64,000 bases of DNA from Whitmania pigra (taxonomy: Eukaryota > Annelida > Clitellata > Hirudinida > Haemopidae). Below, piece after piece: positions 22,677-35,500 of the stretch. The first letter of the stretch is position 1. Each line of letters opens with the position of its first letter. Both the position numbers and the translations under genes were made by a program. Under the pieces are notes generated by a model. The model did not search any database and was not told the DNA's origin. It saw nothing but the letters and a program-made list of their open reading frames with translations. The stretch is taken from NCBI GenBank assembly GCA_021613335.1, contig JAJTWR010000461.1, positions 218,501 to 282,500 on the forward strand. Direction: 5' to 3'.

Positions 22677-24842
22677 ATGGCCATTAAGAAATCTTCCAAA
22701 AGTCTGAAGAATCTCAAGCATGAAGTGAATGACAAAGAAAATATTAAGGTTTTTTATTTTAAATTAAAATTTGTTTCATAGAATGTTAAAGGTGAAATAT
22801 GTTTGTGTTAAATTTTTTATTATCACTGCATGGCTTCTTGATAACATCTGATTTGTGAGTTTTCTTTCTACAGACGCCAAACAAAAAGTTAAAAAATGAC
22901 AAGAAGCACACCGACAGCACGAACAACGATTTGAATCTTTCAAAAATTTCCAAGAAGAAAGTGAGTCTTTATATGTCTTTACTCTTTTCTGTGAAAGCAT
23001 AAAGATTGGAACCAATACCTTTATTTCTTACGAGATGATAACATTCAATGTCGTTGCATTACATTTCAGTTATTAATTGTAAATTTATTGTGTGCAGCAG
23101 GTTGTCGAGACAAAAGATCAGCAGGAAAGAAAGAATTCCGAAGGAAAGAAGGATCGACGAAAGAGTGAATAGATTATTTTATTCTAAATTGGTCGGATCT
23201 TTTGATAATTGTTTTAAATATTACTTCAGAAAGAAGCAGAGAGGATGCAATAGTCGAAGCGACTGAAGAGCATCGATCGAAGAAGCAAAAGGTTGTCAAG
23301 GCAACGGATGGTAAGAATAACAGCAGCGATAAGGAGAAGCCGTCGCAGATCGCGAAACCGCAAGAGTCCAATGGCGCAAAGCCGAAAGTTAACGCTCCGA
23401 AGTATCTGACGTGCGAAGGTAAGTAACAACTTACTTTGCAAGCGTCGAAGTTAATTTATTATAATTAAATAACGAAAAAACAGTTAAAGCCGATTATTAA
23501 TTTGACTCTTTTTTAAATTGTGATTTGTCCGACAGATGCCACAGTTAAACAAGATTTGTTGTTAAAAGGTTAGTACCTGGCTTATGCTCATGCTCCAATC
23601 CTATTGATTGAAATCATCATCATCATCACGATTGTTATCTGCTGAAATGCATCATCATCATCACGATTGTCATCTGCTGAAATCATCATCATCATCACGA
23701 TTGTTATCTGCAGAGCAGAGAGACAAGAGATGTTTGGTCGTTAAGAATCTTAACGCCGACACAACAACTGAGGATCTCCAGATGGCAAGCAGTGGCATTG
23801 TGGAGGTCAGAGTTCGAATCATAAGGAGCAAGAAGGCAGAAGGAAGAAAGTGAGTGCAGATGTGATGCAGACATTACATTGACGTGTTACTTCTTTTTAT
23901 TAGTTCATTGTCAATACTCTCGCAACAACAATTCGTTGTAGGCTGGCATTTCTTGAATTCCAAGATGAGGTTTCATGCAAACAAAATTTGGAATCAGTCA
24001 GAGGGTATCTTGCCACACATCAGCAAGAAGCTGTTGTTGACCTTGCTGAAAGTGAGTTGTTTGCAGATGCTGTGATAATTGCAGTTTAACGTTTGATAAG
24101 CAAATTGAACATTGTATAATTTGACGACGGTTTTGACGCCTTGCAGAGGACCAAGTACATTCGACCAACCTGGCGTTCGATCCGCTGAGACTGTTCGTAA
24201 AGGGATTTGAACCAGGCTGTCGCAAGTCCGAAATAGAAGCACTTTTTCCATCCTCTACCTCTGTCCACGGAGTCTTTAGTAAAGAAGATAAACTGGAGAA
24301 TGAGTGAGTATTGACCAGCCAACCAGGTGCACAAGTTTTTGAGCAGCAGGAGATGTCGATTTCAATTTATCGTCGTCATTCATAACTTCCATTTCCTAGG
24401 CATGTCGTTGTGGCATTTCCCAATGCCAAAGAAAGCTCGCGTGTCAAAGGATTACCTATGACATTCAGGGGGCGCGACCTCCACATGGAGTTCACGAGGG
24501 CAGACAAACGACAGTGCAGAAGGGCTGCTAAGAAGGCCATCAAGATAAGTACGTCGAATGATGATTAGCAGTTTTGATTGTATGAATTATAGTAATTTCA
24601 AGTCTATAAATACTACAAATTATATTTTCTCATGAACAGAGCAAAGAGAAAAGCAAAAGAAATCGAAAGATGCTAAAATTTCTGAGAAGGAACGAGTCGA
24701 ACCTGTAGCCCAGAATTCAGAACAACCCGACAAAAGTTCCAAGCTTCCCAAAAATAGCAAAAAACTGGGAAATGGTGAAGGAAGGCCTCAATTGAAAAAT
24801 GTGAAATCCAAGAAGATATTACCAAAACAGGCGGGCATCTAA
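22677..24842 (+). CDS. Lysine-rich protein with two RRM domains, nucleolar (nucleolin-like) type
   Basis: Ten exons: 22677-22748, 22874-22960, 23101-23164, 23230-23418, 23536-23568, 23714-23849, 23942-24051, 24147-24303, 24400-24548, 24640-24842; the joined frame gives 399 aa. The first 140 residues are Lys/Ser/Glu-rich low complexity with nuclear-localisation-like clusters (ISKKK, GKKDRRK, HRSKKQK). RRM1 begins CLVVKNLNADTTTEDL (RNP2) and its RNP1 is GRKLAFLEFQDE, split by an intron. RRM2 begins LRLFVKGFEPG and continues EHVVVAFPNAKES with FRGRDLHMEF. The C-terminal 70 residues are again basic. This arrangement, charged N-terminus then tandem RRMs, resembles nucleolin and related ribosome-biogenesis factors, but no GAR domain is present, so orthology is not claimed. 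A polyadenylation signal (aataaa) lies at about 24885. Its 3' end converges on the 3' end of the mTOR gene. Confidence 0.8.
23609..23713. repeat. Three 34-36-bp tandem copies forming a splice acceptor region
   Basis: A unit reading catcatcatcatcacgattg followed by ttatctgctgaaa is present three times in the intron before the exon at 23714. Only the last copy reads ttatctgcag and supplies the acceptor used in the gene model. Confidence 0.85.
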
Positions 24843-25318
24843 AACAGGAAAGCCTAATAGGCTTAAGCTGCATTCTCATCGCCAAATAAACGAGCTATCA
24901 TCACAATGTTGTTTTTGTTTAGAACTGTTTTTACTGGATGAGGGTCCCACATGATTTTAGATTAGATTTCTGCTAATGAACTTGTTACTCATTCGATAGA
25001 GATGCTTTGGAATTACATTATTTGAAACTTGATTAGGAGCTTTAACTATTTACAAATCAGCAATCAAAAAGTTCTTATTCATCGATACAGCAAAGCAGGG
25101 TTTTCGGGTTTATTTCCGGAAAAATCGTGTGGAAGAGAACAATCGTTACATCGTTACGTGATCTTTGCGTTCTGTCTTTCGGGTGATGACCGCATCGATA
25201 GTGATTTCATAATTTCCACGAACTATTCAAATAGGACCACAAAATGGCAGAGGATGATAACAATGAAGTGGTTTGAACACAAATGTCTTCTCATCAATGC
25301 TAAGGTCAAAGGTTATTG

Positions 25319-27306
25319 TCACCAAAATGGACACCTGGAAACAGATGGCGGTTATTTTATCTCTTAAGAAAACATCATGTAATGGTGGACATCACAGAAT
25401 TCATTACTCACCATCCTATGTAGCACTGGCATAGGTTCTCGTGGGACATCGCCTGCTCTATGAGTTGCGTGACTTGTGTTGCCACGTCGACCGGGGAATC
25501 TTCGTCCCCGAAGTCGCATCCGGTGAGTTTGTTCCTCACGCGGTTGATGATCGACACGGCCTTCTTGTTCAGTTCTTCGGGAGGGTTCTCAACTTCTGTG
25601 GATAATCGACCAATCATATTTCACCGAGTTCACAAGATTGTATCATAAAACATCTGCCACTAGCTGGAATCACACAGACACATGAGGGCGCTCAATAGGT
25701 GATGAGCGTAATTCATCAAGGCATTTTGATGGCCAATTCATGATAAAAGAAAGAGATGTTCCGTGTTTTAGATGATTAGATCCACCAATCATAACGAATT
25801 TATTATTCAAATACCTGTCGAGCACTCCTGTATCCTTTTAACGCTCGAGCAAGAATGGTCGTAACTCGAAAAGGCGTCTGCGATGGCGATTAAAAATTAA
25901 TAAATAAAATACAAGTAATCAACATAATCATCATCATCTCATGTTAAATCATCTCTCATCAGTCAATCACCTTGTTGATTAGTTGGCATGTTGTATTGGC
26001 TTGACATGGACGAATTCCGTGATCTTGGATCTCTGACATTGGCTGCGAATGTGCATTGAATAATAACAATAATGGCAATAATATCATAAATAATGATAAT
26101 GATAATAATAATAATTAAGTCACTTTGTCTGATTATAAGTTATTATCTGCTCGGGTTGAGCAAACGTTCCTCAAGACGTGCGTTTTACAGAAGAACTTTG
26201 TGATCCAAAACGGCACCATTTATCTCCCGTCCTTGCTACTTAGTTAGTACTTTGTTGAATGCATCAGCTGACCTTCCATAAGTCTCCAGTTGAGCAGAGG
26301 GTCGTAAACAAATGCTTCCAAAACCGCCATCAGGCTGTCTTTGTGGCTCCTCAGCACTTTCATGACGTTCTCGCAAGTCAGTCGATAGTTTCCTTCGATG
26401 CCTGCCACCTAATTATCGAATTGTTATTTTAAATTTGTTTTTTTTTTTTTTAAATTACAATTATCTTAATCGAACAGAGCCGACTTATTTTATTCACGGC
26501 ATCAATTTACCTCCATGGCATTGACAAGCATCCTTGTGAGTCGGAACGGAATCTTCTCTGGAAATTTCTCCCTATTTAAAAAATAAAAAAGTCAAACATC
26601 CACCATCTACCCCTACCCCAGCTACTCACCTTGTCATGGCTACCTCAAAGCAATCTCCAAAGTCAATATGCATGATCTTCCCACTGATCCTGTCCAGCAT
26701 GAGGTTGGACGGATGTCTGTCTCCGAGTCCCAAAATGTAACCGACCATGGACATGACGGCCAGGGAGCGAGTGTAATTGGTGCGTCTCTCGAACCAAACC
26801 TGGGATTATCGTCGCCTCGTTTCGTTGGATTTGGAATTGATTTATAAAAAAAAATCCAAACTCAACTGTCTTACCTCTGAACTGGGGCTTTTGATCCAAA
26901 GTATCTTCGCGAGGTCATCACCGCTGGTGTTTTCGAGGGCGTTTTCGAACACCTCGACCTTCTGCATGAGCATGAGGTGGTCGTAGTCGGGAGCCATCTG
27001 AAATTAAAACATGGAAATGTTCTCGATGAAAATCTTTCAGAGAAATTCATATAAATCAATTTAATCTAATTTAATTTAATCCCGCTTATGCTCTCTCCAT
27101 CTGCCTACCCTGAGCATAATCCTGTGCTCTATGTTCAGAAGAATCTTCTTCTTTTCTCTATAATCCCTGATGAGGGAATGCAGTGTGTCGCAGTTTGGAA
27201 CCCATCCAATGAGGCCTGAGTTGGTGGACAGTGGTATCACCGAGTATCTTTGTATCCTGAATGACAACGATGATGATGATGATGACAATGATGATGATGG
27301 TGGTGG

Positions 27307-27337
<31 letters not shown>

Positions 27338-30300
27338 CAACCACAGTAATCAAATGGCTCGTATTCCAAAGCACACCAACGATATTTTAAAGCCAACATA
27401 ATCCATAACGCATCTAAAAATATCTCACGTCAAGTTGCGTTTTGGCGTCTGCTGATTGTTGAGGAGGACGGAGTTGACGAGGCCAAAGAGTTGCATGACC
27501 CTCTCGTCCTGCCTCAAGTCTTCGTGTCCTTTCAGGAGGAATTGGTATTCGTGGCCGTTGCTTCCTACGTTGAAAATGGAAAAACGGTTAATAAACTGTT
27601 CTTCTTGATTGATGGCAGTCCAATTTCACATAGCTATAGACAAATACAACTTAAAAATATCCATTGATAATTCGTCGATAATATATCACAATAATTATTT
27701 CAACAAAATCGTTGCAAGACCGAAAGGACTTCCAAGCCAACGAGCTGCATCTAAGAAAAGTTGCACAAACCAAATATGCTCAGTTTTCTTGGCCTCTGCT
27801 TCGAGGAAATGACATTGAGGTTGCTCTGAACCCTGTGGATCTTGACGAGTGGTTGGTTCGGGTCGTAGGTCCCCGGGACGCAGAGTTCGAGGTCACGGCA
27901 CTCCAGCAGTTTGGGAGAGACGTATTGCAGTTCCAGAGAAGTAAGCTTTACAATTAAATGACGGACATTACGTAATGTAAAGAAGTTGGTGTCGGTTGTA
28001 AAATTCTTTCATAAATGTATAAAATCACTAGTAATGTTGGAAAGAAATTCAAAACAATGGCAATAACTTCATAAATGTAATTTATTAATTAATTCATTCA
28101 TCCTAAATTAACAAAGCGAGGAATCGAAGTGAAGCAAGAAACCTGCGGCAGTTGTTTGGTTATCCTCCTGAAGACGTGGTAATAAAAGTCCCAGGCCTGA
28201 GTGAGTTCCTTGACGTTCCTGTTGACCTGAAATCTCTTGCAGCATTCGTGAGCCATGTTGAGGTCGTGCCCGTAAGACTGGATGAAAGACGTCTCCTTGA
28301 GGGTCTGAGGACCTGCCTTCATCATGAGGTGCAGCGGTTCGAGGACTGCCATCATTCCGCTGATGTTCTTCTCGCCAAAGTACAACCTCGAGGCTTCCTC
28401 CAGCCCTTCGTGCCAGAGTTCGTGCCACAGAATCGCCACGCGAATGAGTTCCTCGCTCACCAAGAGCGCCTGCTGAACCAACAAGTTGCTGTGCTCTCGC
28501 ATGCTCTTCAGGACGACGTTGGCCGCCTGATTTCGGGTTTGAACCTGCGACTTGCCGACGACCGTGAGCGGGTAGATGAGAGCCTGGGGGTGGTGCTTGC
28601 CGATGTCCTTGAGGAGCTGGACCACCAAACGAGCGACGTTCAACCGAGGAGTGTCGATGCGAGCTATCAGCTGAGGTATGACCTGAATCCAGTTGTCGAT
28701 TTGAACGGTTCTTATGCCGTCGATCAGGGCGCCGTTGACTTCGGACAGGTTACCGTACTCGAACCAAAGGGTGAGCAATCGGAGGGTATCTTGGAGAGAA
28801 TCGGTCGCACCCGAGAGGGCGATGGATCTGAAGTAGCCCTTGATGCTCGCCCTGCAGTACTCCGAGATGGAGCCGCTGTTCAGGACGCTCTCTGCGCTCG
28901 CCTCTCCCTCCATCGTTCTGGCCTGCTTGACGGCAGCGACGACCTCGTAATTGGCGTACGCGAACGAGTGCCAGGCCTTCGCCCAATCCCTGTTGTGTCT
29001 CGTCGCTTCGGCGTAGTAGGACACGGCCTGAACGGCCGAAGACTCGTTGCGTCCGTGGACGATGTTGTGCCACTTGCCCAACTTGAGGAAACACTTGGCC
29101 ACGAGCACGTTGATGTCCTGGGGCGGGGAGGTCGGTTCGTTCCTCGCACTGAGATTGTCGGCGAACACCCGAAGTCGTCTGTAAGCCTCCTGTTGCCTCC
29201 TCTCGGCAGTGTCGCTCCACAGGTGCTTGAGGAAGGCGAACACGACCCTCGGTTCCGCCAGCACCAAAGCCTCGTCGCTCATCTTGTTCGGATCCTCTCC
29301 CAGCAGCATGGAGAGAGTTCGACCGGCGAGAGCGGCTCTGTTGTTCTTCCTGCAGAGTCCGACGTACTTCAACCATCCTCTCACGTCCTGTTTCGGCTCG
29401 ATCACGAGAGATCTGATCTGCAACAGTCTCTGCCAGTCCTCGAGTATGTTCTGACAGCCTCTCAATCTATTCCACCAGATCTCCTTGATCGTCTCCCTCT
29501 TCTCTGGCAACTGCTTGTACTGGATGACCTCGTCGAGTTCCGACAGCATCTGCACGTTCACCATGACCCCGTAAGCTCGACTGTAGCTCTCTCCGACGAG
29601 CGTCGACAGCTCCGTGATCAGGAGGAGCCTGGCCTCTTCTATCATCTTCCGAGCGAGTTCGAAGTCGTCGTAGTGCAGCCCGACGACCGACTGGTAGAAG
29701 TAGCCGTCGTAAGTGTTCTTCGGTATCTTGCCCACGTACCTCTCCATGTCCTTCCAGTGCCCGAGACCCCAGGCGGCTGTCGCGGACATTCTGGCCATGT
29801 TTTCCTTCACGACGTCGTTCACCAGAGGCCACTTCTCCACCGTGATTTCGTGCAACTTACCCCATTCTCCGAGGGCCTCGAGGCATCGCATTCTGCCCAA
29901 GAGGAAGGAGGTGTCGTCCGGATTCTTCTCCTGCTGCCTTTCGTAGGAAGCCAAAGCTCTCGTCCATTCGTGCAACTTTTCGTACCATCTCTCTTGCACC
30001 TTCAGGTCAGCTTTATGATGCTTCCTGGCATATTCGAGAATCCCGATGGCTGCTTCCGGCTGTTGGAGTTTGTTGTTTATGCTAATGAGGCTCTCCAATA
30101 TCTGATTGGTCGGTCCCTTGTGAAACTCCTCCTCATTGAAATGAAGTGCCTTGGCATAGGCCCTGCACGTAACTGCACATTCGCTGAGGACTTTAAGATT
30201 CAGCGGCAGCGAGCACTGAGAATCGTTCGGCCTCTCGCAGTGTTCCATGAACTCCCTCAGATTGAGAACGGTTTGGGTGATCTCCACGACCTCCGAGGTG

Positions 30301-32515
30301 CTGAAAGCAATCTCGACGTTCTTCACGAGGTCGTTCTGGAGTTCCGGACTCAGTTCCAGCCAGCAGGAGACGAACGCGGCATTAAAAAGTTCCCTGGCGA
30401 GAGGGTTGTAGTCGTTGGCCAACGAGCAAACGGTTCTGAGCGCCGGCGAGGGCGATTCCTTCAGGAGCTCCAAACTGAGTCTGCGCAACCATTCGAGCCA
30501 ATCCTCGCGACTCACCCTCTTGCTGGTCACCCATACCCTCTGCAACTGTTTCTGGTCTGTCCTGAGCTTGGCAATCGAATGATCTCCCTGATTGGCTCCC
30601 GAATCCACCAATCCAGAGTTAGGGCCCGCCTTCGAGGCTTTCATGAGACTTTGACTCAACTGTCGGCTCTCCAAGCTATTCTCTTCCAAAGCTGCCAGAA
30701 GCGACCTCTGCCAATGACGATGTAATTAATAATTAATAATTAATATTAACACTTAATTAATAATGATGAGCAAACCTTATTGATGTGATGGTAGATCATC
30801 TCGAACCGCTTGTGCGAGATTTTGTTCTTCTCGAGAATGGGCAAGACCAATCGGGCGTAGGGTTCGAATCTCTGATTGAGTTGCAAGGCCAGACTGGCCA
30901 ACAGCTCCATGGCCGGCTGTCTGAGGCGGGGCGTGGAGGCTCCCAGCAGCCTCACGAGAGCGTGGAGGATTCGTGACGAAAAGTCCGTCAAGTCCAGATG
31001 GTGCGTCATGACTTCTACTGTTTCGAGAGCGACTCTTCTGGCGTGCTGACTCACGGAGCCGTCGTCGAAGATGGCGATGACGGGAGGAAGGAGGAAGTGA
31101 AGGTACTCCTCGAGGCTTTTGCCGAACACCTGCATGGCCTTGAGCAGTCTGATGGAAATGGTTCTCTCGGGTCTGCCGTCCTCCCCGAACACTTGAAGCA
31201 TGAGCGGAATGAGATGGACGAGGTTAGCCCGGAATTCACAGTCCACGGCCGACACGATCTGCTCCAGGAGAAGAATGATGGACGCCGTGAGGGTGGAAGC
31301 ATTCGAGGACCAATATTCCTGGAACGAACGATACATTCGGTCGCACGTGGTCTAATAAATGAGAATGATTGACAACGACGCGTCGACGGACCAAACCTTA
31401 ATGAGCAAAAATATTTCATCCAGGTAAGGACGAATGTGCTGCTTGATGACCCCGACCGTGACACCGATTTCCCTGAAGAGAGTCTGAAAGTATTCTCACG
31501 TCATTCATTTTCATTCAACCGAGACAACGTTGATTGGAAATTGAAAACCACAAATGAAGATCAAATGCTGACCTCTCTGAACTCGCAATCGTAGGTCGTC
31601 CTGATGGCCTGAACGTAGGCCGGCAAGACCTGGTTCAGATAGGGCACGCACTTGAGACCCAGGCTTTTGAAGATGGTCGATATCGCCTTGACGACCGAAG
31701 TGTGGTGCTGAGTCAGGGAAGGATTTCGAAGCAGACGCATGAGCACGGCAATCGAAACGGCGGAATAATAATCCTCGAGACTTGACGACGACGACATGTT
31801 CACCAACAGTTCGCTGGTGTTCAGATCTTGACGGATTTTAATGTTATGAAAAATTAGATTTTAATAAAAGCTAAATATATTTCTGTTCATTTGTTTATAT
31901 TAAAATATATTTACAAATCACGAAAATTAAAAGCATTTTAAAAAACCAACCTTGATTGGCCGCATCCTGATCGTTCTTCGTGTCAAACATACTGAGCACG
32001 GCACCAAGATCGGTGGCTCCCTGACCGGAGATGCTTTTGAGTTTGTGGGGGTCGAGGGCTCCCAAGATTCCCAGGACCCTGATTGCCTGGTCGTTAATTA
32101 ATCAATTAATTTAAGAAAAATTAACGATAATAATTAGAAGTAATAATATAATTTAAAATAATAGTCATCATTATCTCTATTATCATCACAGCCATCACCA
32201 TCATCATCATCATAAACCTCTTTCTTGGTGGTGAGGGACTGTTCAGTATTGAAGAACTTGAGAAGGACCTCGAGAAGGTTGGGGTACTTGATGTAGGGTT
32301 CGACCACGTACCCCGTGTTCTCCACCACTTGACCGAGGGTCCAGAGGGCAACCTAGGTTGAAAATCGCAGGATCGGTTAACAAATAATTAATAATTACGT
32401 TAACAATTTTTTTTTCATAAACAACAACAATTTTGTCAAATGTCTTGTTGTAAATTCTGAAATAAACCTCTGACGCTATGCACATGGCTTTATAAATTAA
32501 TTATTATTATTATTA

Positions 32516-32548
<33 letters not shown>

Positions 32549-35500
32549 ACCAAGTCATAAAAAGAAAAACAAAACCAATCGTCAAACAGCAGCAGAGGCG
32601 GTGGCTAACTAGCACCAGAGCTTGTAAATATTCATGAGGAGTTATTATAAATGAAATGCAAAAAAAAAATATTAATGTATGCGACCTCTTGTTTGGACGT
32701 TTGCAGTTTTTCCTGCATGATGTCGATGAGGATGAGCACGATCTCGTCAACCCACTTCTTCATTATCACTCCTGACACCTGGAAAATGTTCTCTTTTGGA
32801 ATTGAGGTCTGCACGAGTTGCATTTACGATTCGATTGATTAATATTACCATTTATTTATTTGTTGCAGTTGTAATAAACATCAGCTACAATGTAGTGGTC
32901 ACAGTTATACTTACATGCAGCTGTAATTACATTTGTAATAAACATCAGCTGTACTATAATCATTAACTAATTATTTTATTTAATCATTTATTCATTCACA
33001 TTCTGTGGCATCATATTTAATTAATTCATAGTGGACCAGATCGCAGCCATCATCACCTGGACCAGGTCCCCAAGCACGTTGAGTAGCGACACAACCACGA
33101 CGGTTGTGAGGGTTTCCGACTTTTTCAACTTGGGCAGAACGACGTCCAAGATCGGCTGGACGTACGAGACGATCAATTCGGGCGAACACCTGACCAGGTG
33201 CGCGAGCAGACGAGCGGACTGGACTTTGTTTCTGTCGACGCCACTGAATTCCAATTCCGTGAGGATCTGAAGTTGATTGATGCGTTGATTTGCAACGGAA
33301 ACGATCAATGATGGGCTTCGGAAACAATGCTTATGCCAAGAAACTTTCACATGGTAACGTATCGACTCATACACTCAATTCACGTCATACAAAATTGTTT
33401 ATAAACTCTTGCGAGCGTCTAGGAATTGAATTCCTAAAGTGAAAACCTTAGTTTCACAGAGCATCATAAAAAGAGCTGTAACGTCTAGGGATAAGTTTCG
33501 TGCGACATCCGACGGAACAAAAACGTCGAAAACAAAAACAACAACCCACCCTTATGAGTAGCTTTCTGAGGAACGGCAGGACAAAGGAGGGATTGTTGAG
33601 GCAGACTCGTCCGATGAGACACACCGAAACCTCCCTGACTTGGAAATCCTCGTCGTTCAAGCACGACGACAGGTAACCAAGGCAACCCGACTGAGCCAAG
33701 CAAGAGTCGAACCTCCTCTCGAGGCTCACGAGAGCGCAAAAGCGCACGTCGGCCACTGATCGGTAGGGGAATGCAACGATTAGCATAATTCCTCACTAAC
33801 CATGTCGAATCAAATCCGTTAATTAATTCTAATCAATTAAATCTTAGTTTAACTTATAAAAATGCAAACATCATTATATACACAAATGATCGCAGCCTAC
33901 CAACAGAAGCATGCAATATTAATAATATAATATTATTAATAATACAATAACAAATTATATTCATATAATTTAATAATACAATAACCAATTATATTCATAT
34001 AATATTAATAATATAATATTATTAATAATACAATAACCAATTATATTCATATAATATTAATAATATAATATTATTAATAATACAATAACCTTCATCGACC
34101 ACTGCCGTGGAGAGAATCTTGCTGAGTATCTCGTAGGTCAACGAGTCCACAGATCCGAGTCCATTCCTACCGCTATCATCTGCATTCTGACCATTTCTTC
34201 CACTCTAACAATTTAATATTATCATAATTTATTATTATAACTAGTACCAACATCGCAAGATTATCATTTCAAATACGTGCCGGCGACTATTATAAAGAGC
34301 ATTGTTTGTCAATTCCATCGAGTCATTTGCATTAACTCCGCCCACAGTGTGATCCATCCAATCGGCGAGCCCGACTAAAATAACCTAAGGGGCGGTCCCT
34401 AACGACTAACCCTCATGGAAGCAGGTGTCCTGGCCAGCAGTTTGGAGCACGTCTTGATGGCTTCAATTCTGACCTCTTTGTTCTCGTGTGTGAAGTACGT
34501 TTCGGAACAATGCAGCAGCAGTTGAGATAAAGAATATCCTTCAAAAGAAATCGCGATCAGCCGTTAACAATGCCAAACAAATTATTATTATCATTAATAA
34601 TATTATCATCATCAACAATATTACTATTATTTATATCTAATTATAATTTCTATAGCCATGATTGCACAAAAGATAAATCTGTGATTCCACATTTCTTTGA
34701 TAATAATTAAATGCTCGCTACCAGATGACCAACCATACAAAAGCAATGCAATAGTCGCACGTGCCTCCCTAAACTAAGAATCTCGTTCAACAAGCGCCAA
34801 AGTCACCTTCGAAGTTGAAAGTCCTCAGGGTTCTCAGTGCCAGGGTGAGCACCTCGATTGGCTCGGACGCCCCGGATATGGAAGGACGACTGTGCCCCCC
34901 CGATCTTTGAACCGCGGACATAGGGGACGCCGTGTTCAAAATGGACGACGACGAACCGTAAGACGAGGCGGAAAATTGAGACAAAAAGTTCGGAAGCATG
35001 GACGACGACGACGATGTCGACAACGAGGGATGAATCTGAACGGCCGATTGACCCTGGTTGACCGAGGGGTGCTGCATGGGTCGACCGATCAGAACGAAGT
35101 GTAGAAGGCGGATGAGGGAAGACTGGATGTGCATCTTCAGTTCGTTGTCCACGCAACACAAGCTTTCCATGGACCTCACCAGGGACGAACTCAGACCGAG
35201 GTTGAACAGGTCGTCGACGAAAGCTTTGATTTCGTTCAAGTTGATGGCTTTGTTTTCTTTCAGGGCCAGCGAGAGCATTGTGACGCAGGAAAACAGAGCC
35301 GGTTCGTAAGTCTGAATCTTGTGCTTCTTCTCCTTCGACTGGAGAGCTGCCTTCAAGTGGGGGAATATGATGTCCTTCCTTCGCGAAATTTTCGAACCGA
35401 CGGCAACGGCGAGCAGACCGAGGGAGATGAAACTCGCAGATTTGTTGTCTTTCTGCTTGGAGATCTTCCTCAAGTATTCCAAGACCTCCCCGAGCGAATT

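Noticed and set aside
27158..27340. Ile/Thr-rich 60-codon frame
   Set aside because: Translation of a GAT microsatellite in an mTOR intron.
28152..30725. An 857-codon open frame on the plus strand
   Set aside because: It is the exact antisense of the mTOR FAT-FRB exon. The minus strand matches mTOR throughout, and the plus-strand protein shows no recognisable domain.
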